Shown: positions 1 to 11,566 of the stretch, one piece after another
Numbering within the stretch: the stretch's first letter is position 1
How the letters are laid out: every line of letters starts with the position of its first letter
Source: Coffea arabica
Lineage: Eukaryota; Streptophyta; Magnoliopsida; Gentianales; Rubiaceae
Reading direction: 5' to 3'
Assembly (NCBI RefSeq): GCF_036785885.1
Contig: NC_092312.1
Location: 19,114,001-19,178,000 of the forward strand
DNA length: 64,000 bases
The notes under the pieces: model-generated
Told to the model about the DNA's origin: nothing
Seen by the model: the letters and a program-made list of their open reading frames with translations, nothing else
Databases searched by the model: none
Made by a program: the position numbers and the translations under genes

Positions 1-658
1 CTCGACTCGACTCGATAAGGCTGGGTCTTTGATGGATTTCCGCCGAACTCACGGGCTCCTATCAGCGCAACGCTGATAGGAGCTGCTCCCCACGAGCACA
101 GATACAAGAGATTTGTCTCTTTATTTCAAGTTCTCGTTTAGGCATTTCTTCAAACAGTAGAAGGGCATACGAAAATTCTAAAGATCCCATCAAATTCCAA
201 CGAAAGAAAGACCCAAAACTTGTAATCAAAATACGATTTCGGTCCAACAAAGGCCAAAGAGTATACTCAGCCATGAAAATTGTAAATAACTCCAGATTAA
301 AAAAATTCAAGAAGAAACTAGCAAAAGATGGTTCCAGAAAATATCAAATTGAAATTCAAGTTGGAAAGCAAAGAATAGCTCACGGGGCGTTTTAAATGAA
401 GAATTGGATAACCGTGGCGGTATGGGCAAACTCCGACGACCCAGCAGTGGCGGCTGCTCCTCCTCTGTTTCCCGTCGGTTCTTTTTTTTATTATTATTAT
501 TTTTTGGCCGAGAGTAATAGGATAATGGCAGATGGATTGAAATCTCTGGGTCTCTGAGAGATTTCGTCCCCTTATCAATTCAGGATAACAAGTTTCCTAG
601 TCGATCTTGGCCCATTTTAATGCCAGAGACACAGAGCCAAAAACAGAGGAGCACTTAC
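1..658. other. Left-edge region, no supported coding gene
   Basis: No family-like protein is visible on either strand. The first 15 bases are CTCGA words like those of the repeat elements farther right, so the window may begin in the tail of such an element. The rest is mixed-composition DNA. It could be intron or promoter of a minus-strand gene lying to the left (see the exon candidate at 659-980), but nothing proves it. Confidence 0.4.
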
Positions 659-980
659 CTAAGTGAGCCAGAGATGAGCAGTGATGAACCAGCGATGAAC
701 TAGTGAGATCTTGGTTCGACACTCGGCAGCAATGAACCAGCACGGCAGGACACAGCCAACAGGAGACGTAGAGCGCGGCGGACTGGCGGAGGCCGGAGAG
801 GCAGAGAGCAGCTTCGATTTGGGACTTGGGACTTGGGACTTGTTAAGGCGATGGCGATGGCGATGGCGATGGCGATGGAGTCTCACAGATGCGGCGAGCA
901 ACGGCGTCGGCGACGAACGGAGTGAGGGTGTAGATCTAAATCAGTCAGAGTCAGTGGCTGCTGGCTGGTAAAGTGAATTT
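659..980 (-). other. Possible 5' noncoding first exon (minus strand)
   Basis: This GC-rich stretch stands out from its AT-rich surroundings. Read on the minus strand it ends in a consensus donor, AG|GTAAGT, at 659/658. It contains five GCGATG hexamers (about 850-877) and a short GGGACTT tandem (about 822-841). The open frames on both strands follow the simple repeat and match no family. A 5' UTR exon of a gene leaving the window on the left fits best. A spurious GC-rich repeat is the alternative. Confidence 0.3.
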
Positions 981-1217
981 TTTTGCTAGGCTTTCTTCGA
1001 ACGGAGAAGAAAGTCGCACAGAGAAGGAAGAAAGTCTTTTCTTCCTTTTTTTTTGTAGACATTTTTTCTTTTTAGTGTTTTTTACAATTATGTTATTACT
1101 TTTTTGCCATTATATGATTTTATTATAAAGAAGGGTATATTGTAAATTCTATAAAACTTATACCCATAATGGTCATTTTATAATTATAATAAATATATAT
1201 TATTTAAATTATAAATA

Positions 1218-1361
1218 TTTAACACGGCTAGCCACGAGCCCGAAAAATGCGACTCGAAACTCGACTCGATGTGGAGTCGAGCTACTCGAAACTCGACTCG
1301 AACTCGGGTTGACCGAGTTCGAGTCGAGTTGTTGACGCTCGGCTCACTAACATCCCTACTT
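1218..1361. repeat. CTCGA/TCGAG word-rich repeat fragment
   Basis: About 140 bp are dominated by ACTCGA/TCGAGT words in both orientations and end near CTAACATCCCTA, resembling the 3' terminus of the hAT-like elements at 52.3, 55.9 and 60.6 kb. No matching left terminus or target duplication was found, so this is probably a decayed or truncated member. Confidence 0.4.
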
Positions 1362-1397
1362 GTCACTCTTGAAATTTGAAAGCTACCACGTACGTGT

Positions 1398-1521
1398 GTT
1401 TCGTTCACTTTAAACTTTTTATAACATTTGCAACATGCTTCAAAATATAACATTAAAAAGTTTCGTTCACTTTAAACTTTTTATAACATTTGCAACATGC
1501 TTCAAAATATAACATTAAAAA
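1398..1521. repeat. Perfect tandem duplication, 62-bp unit x 2
   Basis: A unit beginning GTTTCGTTCACTTTAAAC at 1398 is repeated without visible change from 1460. The lack of divergence in AT-rich noncoding DNA implies a very recent duplication or an assembly duplication. No function is visible. Confidence 0.85.
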
Positions 1522-1664
1522 AGCATATCTCGAGAGAGAGAGTATAATCTCAACTCAATCTTGTTCTTTTGTTGTCTTATTTTTTAGTACAAGGCATGAA
1601 GATTTAAATATGATGGGGCAAAATATGGTTTGAAAAAACAAAGACTTCATGTTTGAAACTATGT

Positions 1665-1800
1665 TTTCAAAACCGGACCGGATATCGACTCGGTCAATCT
1701 CAGGGGTCAGAGGTCAATGGGTTCAATCGAATTCGATAGAGGTTGAACCGGATGATGTCATGAATAAAATTTATTTAAAATTTAAAATATTATATGTAAA
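1665..1800. repeat. ACCGG word-rich repeat fragment
   Basis: The stretch carries AAAACCGGACCGGAT, a TCGAATTCGA palindrome and TTGAACCGG, then AT-rich sequence. Elements built of ACCGG/CCGGT words are common hAT-like repeats in plants. No terminal repeats or target duplication are evident, so only a fragment is claimed. Confidence 0.35.
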
Positions 1801-3561
1801 ATATCTAATAACATGTTTATATTAATAAAGTATCCCAGTTTGAAACAATCAAGGTTATCTCAAAACAAAAATTTTTGTACTTTCCTTTTCTTTTCTTTAT
1901 TGTCCGCCTTTTTTTTTTGTTTTTAAGCAAATTGTTTTTAAGCAATTTTTTCATTTCTATTTGTAGTAAGTTGTTTCTCCGGTTGAGTCAAATTTAAAAT
2001 CTCATTGGTTTAGCAGAAAAGGCATATCTTTTCCTCACAAGGAATATTGGAGCTAATTCCCTTTTTTATTGCAGCCTTTGCAATTTTTTTTTTTTAACAA
2101 AATGCAGGCTACCGGGCTGACTTGCCAATTTTAAACAAACAATGAATTGATTTAAATCAACAGGAAAGTTTAAACTAAGATGCAAGACCCAGAAAGAAAA
2201 AGAAAAAAAAATGGAAGTTCACAAAACAACTGGCTAATATAAGTGCAGAAGCACAGATCATACCAACGAGGCCAGAACGCCTGTCACTGCAGTTAACTTC
2301 AAGCATTTGCTCCTTGTTTTTCTGAACCAGGTATATGAGAAGTTAATTAGACAGCGACCAAATGCTTCCTTCCTGATAGCCTATTGTTGCGGGAGGTACT
2401 CGAGGGATAACAGCTCACTTGCTGGGAAGAGGAGAAATAGTTATTCTGGCTGTGAGACAAGTGTTTATGCCAACAATGGAAGTTTGATCGAAATTACAAA
2501 GTGAAGTACCCAAAATACCCCTACTGAAGTGTTCAATTAGAAGCTTGATCGAAATTACAAGGTGGCGCCGCCACGGTGTTCCTCAATTGGAAACAATAAG
2601 TAAGTATAGGGATTAAATTGGCCAAAAAAATTAAGTAGGTATCAAATTGACAATAAAAAAAATTTGGGAACTAAATTGGCCATTTTCCCTAAAGCATAGT
2701 TCAGTACTAATATATCTCATTAATGATTTCTCTCACTTCGATGGAGATCAATTGAATTGACTAAGGAAGTGTTCTAGTCAAAGTTTACATTAAATCACGA
2801 CTAAGAGGTACAAAGACCCCCCAAATTTAGCTAGTGAGTTTCTTAGTTTAGCTAGTAACAACATTAATTTAAAATAGCACTTTAGCACTTTTTGTGAGTT
2901 AATATATGTGAGACAATAAGGTGATCATAAAAATTTAAAAAAATGATTAAAAAAAGGTGTTTATGATACAGATAAATATATCTTTTTTTTTTAAAAAAAA
3001 AAAAAAAACAAAGAATCATCAATCCCGAGTCACTCTTCCAGACATTAGCTGAATCTCCATCATAATAATATCTAGTACTACTAAAGAACGACAGCTCTAT
3101 ATTGTTTGTTGAAATGTTGATGATAACAGGGATGCACAACAAGAATATTCCACTATGCAGCTTCTATAATTGCAATTTTCTTCCTAATCATCAAACAATA
3201 AGGATAAGACAATACCAAAAGAAACAGGATGTCAAGATTTGTTATGCTTACCAAAGTAGGTGCTGCTGTATGAAATCCTAATACATATTACCGCTGTTAC
3301 AATCGGTTCTCATACACAGTTAGCAAGGGGAAAGCCTAACACTATCTACACGTAATGGGGACCTAAAAGGAGGCACCCCAAAAAAACTTAAAAAAAAAAA
3401 AAAGGAAACATTCAATATGTTTCTCCTCAGTATATTTAGCTATTCCGTGGTAACTTTCTTCATTATTACACGCCTTGATTCAGTTGCAATTGGTACGTTT
3501 GACTTTCCAGTGACTGCAACAATGCTCACTGTTCAGCAGTCAAAGCAGAGCTGTCACCATT
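1801..3561. other. Intergenic DNA with repeat debris
   Basis: AT-rich sequence without a convincing gene. Around 2590-2690 are two direct TTAAATTGGCCA-type phrases typical of plant MITE debris. Around 2875-2970 is a diverged match to the GTAGCACTTTTTGTGA element at 36.9 kb. A T9/A18 tract lies at 2982-3008. The segment just left of 3562 should hold the 3' UTR of the GATA factor. Confidence 0.4.
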
Positions 3562-6500
3562 TCATGAAGTGATTATATCAACAGCAGCAGTCACTCCATC
3601 AGAGTCATTGGCTTCACCATTGCTCTGCAATCAGGGGAAAAAATTAAGCATACCAGTTGAACGAACCTTCTCAAGGAAAATACCACTCTTTTCTAGATGA
3701 TGAGAAAAAGGAAATGTGTAATCAAATTAAAGGAGATTGACTAGCTTTTAACGGCATGGGTAGGAGGCCACCAACCTGCTCACTAGCCTTCACGATCACA
3801 TCATGGATTCCAGCGGCAGGAACTTTAGAGAGGTCCCTTAGAATGCCCTGCATAACACAAGCTATGCTGTGAGATTCCTCAAAGCAGTATTCCTGATTAC
3901 TTACTGCAGGTTTTTGAAAAATAATGTGGTACAGGGGAAATGTATATGGATCACAATAATGCAAGGATACTCCAAGCTCATAATGAGGTCTTCTAAGAAT
4001 ATGATCCGAGTAGTTTGCTCATGAAGCAAGTTTTGATAAATAGTTGCATTTTGACAAATACCAAAAATTGCTAGCGGTTTGAACTCCAGAAGAGCTTCTG
4101 ACTTGTTTGCCGCGGAGGGAATATGAAAAAGCATATTGCAAAAGTTTGAAAAATATCAATCTCAAAGCCGATAAGGAGAGAAATGAAAGTAGAACCAAAG
4201 AACAGAAAAAAAAAAAAAAATCAATGGCAGGAAACTTTCATAAGATGCAAGGCCTATTGAGAAAAAAGAGTAACTAAGAGAAATTGATCTACAGAACCAA
4301 ATCTACACGCTAATATACCCCAGGTTAGCTTTTACATGCGATAAAAGTATAAAATATTGCCTCCAACCATATATCTCGATACACAAGATGACTTGCATCC
4401 AAAAGCTCACAATGAGGTGCCGTTCTCTAAAGATTACCCACCAATTACTTCAAGTTGAAAGTTTATGAGATTAATGCCACATGCTCCTAGCCATGGGATA
4501 GCTGTACCTCTCGTTATTGCTCAGAAATCTACACTAAGCCCCATTATTACCAAGTTCTTTCTTAACAGATTCACATGGTTAGACTAAGATGGCAAGGACA
4601 AGCATGATATCCTAGCACCAGTGTCATGTGATAGAATCAACATCACAATAAGACAACCTATGAAACACATAAATGATGACAAGTTCCTTGTGGCTAAACC
4701 CAAAAAGGAATGAAACAGAGCAGCTAGTGGCTCTTAAAAACACAAAGTATCACTATTTACAAAATGAAGAAAGATAAGAGAGCAAGTAGTGCTTCCCACA
4801 AGCAAAAAACCAAACTTTAACAAGTGATGATTCAAGAGTTTGCAGACCTTGTTGGCCCACTTGAGTCCACATGCATTGCATAGTGTCCTTGGGCCGGCTG
4901 GTCCACGGCGCATCATAGGAGTGGATTTGGAGCTAATCCCACAATGTCTACATCTGTTGAGTCAAGGAACTGAATGTTAGATTTCAACTTAAAAGAGTTC
5001 AAAGACAAAAGTGATAGCTCAGTAATATTCCAAAACAACAAAGTGATAATTTGTAATCAGGCTAAGAATTATATGTGAAACCAAAAAAAAGCAGATAAAA
5101 GATTCATAGAGTGCATATAATACAGAGACACACACACACACAAACACATTTAGAAGAAAGAGAGAAAGAGATGCAATACTCACGATGTTTCCTGCTCTTC
5201 TTGTCCTGACATTGGGTTGTAATCTGAAGAAGATGATCCAACTTCCTCTGAAACTGACTTTGAAGATGTAAACTGACCCTTCTTTCTCTGCATCCTGACA
5301 TAGAAAGCGAGTTCAAGAGGTAGTGCAACAATGACCCTCATTCTTACCAGCAGGCACGATATGATGCCAAGAATTGCTTTTAAGGAAAAACTCTACTAAA
5401 AATATTTGCTTCCGCACTTCATCAAACACCTATTTATCAAATAAATCACCTGCCTGATATTTAGTCAGTTGGAACTCACCATGCAGAAATACACAGTAGG
5501 ACCTCTATTCTAGTAAAGAATCAGGACAAGGTTTTGCCAACTCTTTCTAAACCCTAATTATCTCTCTGTATTTCCCAATATATGACGTAGCATTTCATTA
5601 ACTAAAGCAACATCAAAGAGAATAGAACTCTTTTCCTTCAATGGTGGGAAAAGTAGAAGAACAATGAGAGCGACTTTACGAACCTCAAGCACATTGTTGC
5701 TCCTGCTAAAGATTACACATTTCCTCATAACATAACTGGCATTCTGGAGATATCTCAATACATTACACGCATGCACATAATACTGATCACTATTTCCTGA
5801 GCATGTATATTTCAAATTTGATAAACTGAATCTTTTTGGTCATCATAATTTATATCTATCCAGTCCTATGACGGCAGATACTTAGATTAGGAAGCATGAT
5901 AGTTCACAGACACTTTACATGATCATATTCATTTTCCCAATTCTATAAGGTAAAGATTAAAATCACGTATCATCCATCAGTTCTCCATTTTATATTTCAA
6001 GTTGCCTTTGAGAAATATATTCAAAAAGATATGTACAATACCTTAGTGCAACTTCCTTCCGCACAGTATAACGAATCTTCTTATCAAAACATCGCTCTTT
6101 TCTTTTTTCTCTAAACCGATTCAAGGAAGCAGCTCTTTGGGGTTGACTTGATCTCCCTGGTAAGTCACTTAAATTCTACATAAGATGAAGAGAGACAGTA
6201 AGAACTTACATAAACTAAAGCCATACCTGGAGGGGAAAAAATAAAAGGGAAGGGCATTTCACAAACTACATATCCACTACCCTAGGATTCTGGGAAGCCA
6301 TGCCAACAGCAGGAATGCCAGTGGGTACTTCATATCCCCCCAACAGTAATAACACTGCTTGAACCTGAAAGTGAATCAAGAAGAAAAGTTAAATCCCATG
6401 TCATCATCCTTTTTCCATAATACGTACCCTAAAACTAGTTCACATACTCACTACCTTATGAAATACTATAAAGCATCAAAAATCGAACAGACAAATGCAC

Positions 6501-7516
6501 CATGGAAACTTCGCGTCTAGCACGAGAAAACCCACACCAAATTAGAGAATTTACATAACCGATTAAAAAGAAGTCAGCGTCAAGACACTGAAAGAACTGC
6601 ATGCCTTCACACTAGCAAGAACTTGCCTCTACCCAATCAAGAACGCATGACCCAATCAATCCAGTAAGTACACATGAAAACCGTTAAAAAAAAAAACCAC
6701 CATTCTAAGTCACAAATCCACTAAGGTTCAAGCCCACTCACAAGCAAGACAAGCACTTTTAAGCCACAAAAAAATAAAATTTTTGCTGAACAGAAATATT
6801 ACCAGGTCGAAAAAAAAGAATCCCTCTCCCTTTTCTGCTACATTCCCAAACTTCGGAAAAAAGAAAGAGAGAGACCAGCTTTCTTGATTAATATCTATCC
6901 ACCAGAACTTAATTTTTTCCATCCTAAGGTCAATAATCCACTAAAATCAAGCCCATTTTTCCGCAAGAAAAGCACTTTTTCAGCCCTCAGACAAAATCGC
7001 AGAAACATTACTAGGTAGAAGAAGAACCCTTTTTCTCTTTTTCTAGGGAAAGCTAGCGTGTTGCATAATTCAAAGAAATCTATCCATCAATATTGAGAAT
7101 TTTCATCTTCCTTCAAAAACCCATCAAATGCAATAAGTAAACGAAGGAAACGAGTACCTTTTCAGGAGAAACAGAGTCGAAAACATAGACCTCTCCCTGA
7201 AACGACAGCGTAAGCTGGTCGGACCCCGCTCCAGCAGCTAGAGCGGGAGCAATTTCGGAGCCGGGCACATACAAACCATGGGGGCCGACGCCCTCAACGC
7301 CATTGAGGGCGGAATCCATGTTGGTAACACCCCCGCCGTTGTGAAGCGCGTGGGAATGGGAAGGAGCGTCATAGCGGATCTGAGAGTGAGGGTCATGGGA
7401 GTGAGGATGAGGGTTGTCTATGGACTCTTCTCCGCCACCACCTCCAGCAGAAACGTCGTCGTCGTCTTCTTCATCTTCCAGGTGGTTGTGGGGGTGGTGG
7501 GGCCCGGGCTGTCTTT

Positions 7517-7547
<31 letters not shown>

Positions 7548-7577
7548 AGGGTGGTGTTGGCGTTGCACGTTGTTCAT
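3562..7577 (-). CDS. ZML-type GATA transcription factor (TIFY + CCT + GATA finger)
   Basis: Nuclear transcription factor of the plant ZIM/ZML (GATA24/GATA28-like) group. Seven exons: 7577-7158, 6364-6281, 6175-6042, 5294-5184, 4953-4848, 3847-3776 and 3624-3562, giving 329 aa. The N-terminus has His, Gln, Asp/Glu and Gly tracts. A TIFY domain (core TLSFQG) covers about residues 118-153. A CCT domain ([12 protein letters not shown], then [11 protein letters not shown]) covers about 187-225. The GATA finger is C251-x2-C254-x20-C275-x2-C278 with [13 protein letters not shown]; the 20-residue loop is the mark of this plant class. An upstream ATG at 7646 gives a Lys/Arg-rich extension, but MNNVQ at 7577 better fits the family start. 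The gene is divergent from the Costars gene across about 1 kb. Confidence 0.93.
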
Positions 7578-8623
7578 GATCTCTGCTGCGTTTCCGTACA
7601 AAGAAAGCACACCCGATTTATCTCTCCGCCTTCTGTATTTTCTCAATTAGTACTACTTACTAATAATAATCCTAAACCTCAGATGGATAATAAATAGCCA
7701 CATGGTGTTATTTGGACCAATTTTTTAAAAAATATTGCAACATTTTTTTTATAATATGTGATGTATATAAAATTAAAAAAAGTGATAAAAATAATTAAAA
7801 AGATCAAAAAATAGTTGGAAAAAATATGTATAGAATAAGATCAAAATAATTTTTGACATATAAAACATATATAAACAAAAGTAAAATGAAATGATCATTT
7901 CTCTCTCAAATAAAAAATATAAACTAAAATAAAAGGGCTAACTTGATTTCATTTATTAAAGCGTCTATTTATGCCAAAATGTGCACCTTAAAAAGTTTTT
8001 TTCCCACTACTTTTATGATCTATGATGAATTAATATGAAAAGTTGTTCTTTTTGAGTAAATGATAGAGGAACATAGAAGAAAAGATCATAAAATTTTGAT
8101 AATACTAAACCTTACCCACAAAAGGTCCTTGTGATTCAAAATTATGGTACTATTATAGGTACACATTTTGTTGTAAAAAATATAATACGTCTTCGTTTGA
8201 ATTAATTATTTTTGAAAATATTTTACTATATTAATATATATGAAAAATTTTTATTATAAATATTTGATATATTACATGGATGTAATGTTTTTTTGAATTA
8301 TTTTTGTTTGTGTATTATTGTAACATTATATTTGATTTTTTTAAAAAAAAATAGGTCAATTCACTTTTTATTAAAAAAATCAACTTTTAAAATCCCAGTG
8401 TCACACAAACCTTGGACAAAAAATACTCGTAATAATTTCTTTTAATAGGATAGAATTATCAAATATTACATTGCCCGGGGACCATCTCTCTTCCCTATTT
8501 ATCTCTCCTCATCCCTTGTTAGAGGAAAATCCAAATTCAGGGAGGAAAAATATCTAAGAAGAATATACATAAGCTTCCCAAATTCTGAAGTATACGTGTG
8601 ATTACAATCCAACCGAAGACAAA
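7578..8623. promoter_or_regulatory. Divergent intergenic region between GATA factor and Costars gene
   Basis: About 1 kb of very AT-rich DNA separates two divergent start codons, so both promoters should lie here. CTATTTATC near 8497, inside a CT-rich patch, is a plausible TATA/Y-patch pair for the Costars gene. At 8190-8330 is a diverged MITE-like stretch beginning TTCGTTTGAATTAATTATT. No other structure is visible. Confidence 0.35.
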
Positions 8624-10682
8624 ATGAATGTTGAAGAGGAGGTTGAAAGACTCAAAGAGGAAATCAAAAGGCTGGGCAAACCCCAAGATGATGGGTCATA
8701 CAAGGTAATCTCATCTTCCTCTCCCTACCTGACCATCAATACTGTTCTTCTGTGCAATGCAAACTATAGAAGCAATCCAGATCAAGTACTCGAAAATTTT
8801 CCCGATCGCATGTTAGAGCAGATTATTTTGATCTTTTATCAACTGGGCTGTGGTGTAAATCTGAAAATTTTCTTGCTACAATCTGACCTTGAGTGATCTC
8901 TGTTTCTGGCTGAGGAAAATTTGAGCTGATGATGCAAATTGCTTTTGCATTGAGCAGTATAGCATCAGATGTTAACTGACCTTGCTGGTCATTGGCTCTA
9001 GGACTGAAATTTAGCATGGTGGACTTTCTTTATTCTGGCATTCTGTTAATACCTTTTCATTGCAAATAATGTTCTCTCATTTCTGAATTTTTAGCTTCAT
9101 CACCTTTGCCGTGAAATAGACATCCTTTTGTAGTGTTAAGGGTATCTTAATAAATCTAGAACAGGCAAAAAAAGGCTTCTTTTGTTAATTAATTGTTCAA
9201 AGCCTCATGCTCTACATATCAATTTGGTCCAGTCACACCTATTGATGCTGCAGCCTAAAGTTCGGAAATTAATATCACCTGGTATTTGCGTGCGAATTTG
9301 GTTTTATCAAGCACATGAAGGTACAGAACAACAGCAGAATGAATTGTTTTCCATAGATTAGAACAGAATTTGGGCTCTCTACTAGTGCTGAAAGGACTTG
9401 TGTATGTAACTATTGTAGTTGCCAGAGGGTAATGCAAGAATGTTTTACCTTTTGGTCTTCATATATTTCATTTAGATACTTTACATACGGATATAGCGGT
9501 TATGCTTAGATGTAAACTTATAAATCTACATATTTCGTTGATGCTCAGCGTGTAGGACAAGTGTTGGGACACTTTCTGGTAATAACTACAACAACATAAT
9601 CATGAGCTTTCTGAAAACTAGTGGTGGCTGGAAAAGCTGAGAAAGCCCTCATTCAGGAATCTAATGGCAGATTATGGTAACTTATATGATTGTAAAGAAT
9701 CTAGCATGAAAATTTCATGGTAAAATTTGTTATCTGGGATGTTAGCAGTTCATGGAAAGTTTTGTAGCTGTGAAATAGTTAGGTTCTGAACTGAAGCATT
9801 TGAAGAATATGAATATCAAAACAATGAATCCTCCAGGACTTGCATGTCACCTTGTTCTTCTCAAGAACTGCCCTCCCACCAGGCCGAGACTGCTTCAAGC
9901 AGGAACTACATTTTCAGCAAGATGAAGGTCAGAAAAGGGAGGGAGGAAAAGGAGACAGAGTTATCAAGGAATGGAAGTTCTTCTTCAAGCTATCTTTTTC
10001 TTTCCTTTTCTCTTCTTTGCTTCATCTTGCCAAAACCATTCAGCTGTTGCCTGGTGTGGTTTTGTGATCTCTAGCTCTACTTCCCCCTTGGTTTTTCTTT
10101 TTCTTGACAATTTACTTCAACTCAAAGGTGCCATTTGACACACTCTCACCGTCCTTATCGTCAAAGTTACAGGAGTAAAGTTTGTACTTATTAGATTATC
10201 TTGTATGCCCAATCTTAAGTTTATAAGTCGTTTGAATGCTTGAGAAAATTTTAATATTTACCTTTGGCTTTGTAGCATGTTATTATGAATACGCTACTGC
10301 TTCCAAATATTTAAAGAGTTGCAATCATTTTCACCCATCTTAATGTGATTTATGTGGATAAGAAGTTGGACTTGCATGGTTTTGTGGGGTCAAAATCTTC
10401 TGACAACTGATCTTTTTTTACCTTTTAGATGAGTTCTTTTATCTGGATATTCTCAATATATGTTGTTATTTTATCTTGAAGGTCACATTTGGCGTGCTGT
10501 TCAATGACGATAGATGTGCAAACATCTTTGAAGCCCTTGTTGGAACACTGAGGGCGGCTAAGAAACGCAAGGTTTTGACATATGATGGTGAGTTACTGCT
10601 GCAAGGGGTTCATGACAACGTGGAAATACTTCTCAAACCAACGCCAACAGCAACATCGGCTGAAGCTGTCACGAAGAGCTGA
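8624..10682 (+). CDS. Costars family protein (ABRACL-like)
   Basis: A small cytosolic Costars-domain protein, the family of animal ABRACL and Dictyostelium costars, linked to actin dynamics. Two exons, 8624-8704 and 10482-10682, are separated by a 1.78-kb phase-0 intron (AAG|GTAATC to CTTGAAG|GTC) and encode 93 aa. The protein starts MNVEEEVERLKEEIKRLG and continues VTFGVLFNDDRCANIFEALVGTLRAAKKRKVLTYDG in separate blocks typical of plant members. Only the C-terminal tail is unusual, being rich in Thr/Ala/Pro. It converges with the KH protein gene on its right. Confidence 0.93.
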
Positions 10683-11566
10683 TTACATAACAAGGCTGGT
10701 GTTTTGGTTTATGTGCAAGGTATTACTTAAGTGTCCCATGTTTCTGTACATCACTTCAATGTCAGTCGTTAATGTTGTTTGGCCAAGGAGCTAGTGACAC
10801 AAGTGTGCCAATAATATGCATTTCAATTTTAGTGCAGCTAATGGTTTTCCAATTCAATTCATGATGCAAGGGCGTATGGCTGAAGTGCATTTTGACTCGC
10901 ATAAATAAATACTTCAACCTGCCATGCGTTGAAACGGTCTCAGCACTCTCCTTAACATGACGCTGATGATTAAAATTGGAACAAGGTTGTTGCAACATAA
11001 AACTTAAAATGGGATAGCCAAGAGGACCGCGTAAGGTTTACATTTAGTTTCGTATTTTGGCAAAATTTGGCAGGTACCAGTTTCCTATCATGAGTGGATG
11101 AGACACGATGGAAGATCCTATTCTCGAATGTATGCATGTCCTCAGAATTGACCAGCTCGTAAGGACAGCCTAGCTTTCTTGTTGCGGGGGAAAAAGACTT
11201 CAGGGAACATGGCAATGTACCTGAAAACAGATAGCACGACCATATGTTTTGCATAAGCAGTTGGCTGTTAAAGCTTTCTACTAACACATGTTACTCCAAT
11301 TTCAATTAAAAACAGGGGTTTTCACCCTTCAGTTTAATCACAAAATATCAAGCTTATTAGTACATGACCATTCTAGTTGGCTTGCAAAATACATGGCCAA
11401 CAAAATTGAACTATGATGCCCCAAACTAATTTCTTGGAATTAATAGGGCGTTTCCTTTCCTTTTCAAGAATAAAGGGCATCAAAGAAATTGGAGGAATGT
11501 ACAAAGCTGGAGCTTAAAACGGAAGCTCTGATGTTATATGCCCCAAAAAAACAAAAAGGCAATCTG
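10683..11566. other. Convergent 3' region between Costars and KH genes
   Basis: About 0.9 kb between two stop codons on facing strands. It should contain both 3' UTRs. No other gene or repeat is recognised. Confidence 0.5.

Noticed and set aside
711-971. 86-codon frame with Arg-Trp repeat
   Set aside because: The repeat comes from the GCGATG hexamer tract; no family match.
7278-7697. 139-codon plus-strand open frame
   Set aside because: It is the antisense of GATA exon 1; Met/Val repeats mirror the His/Asp tracts.
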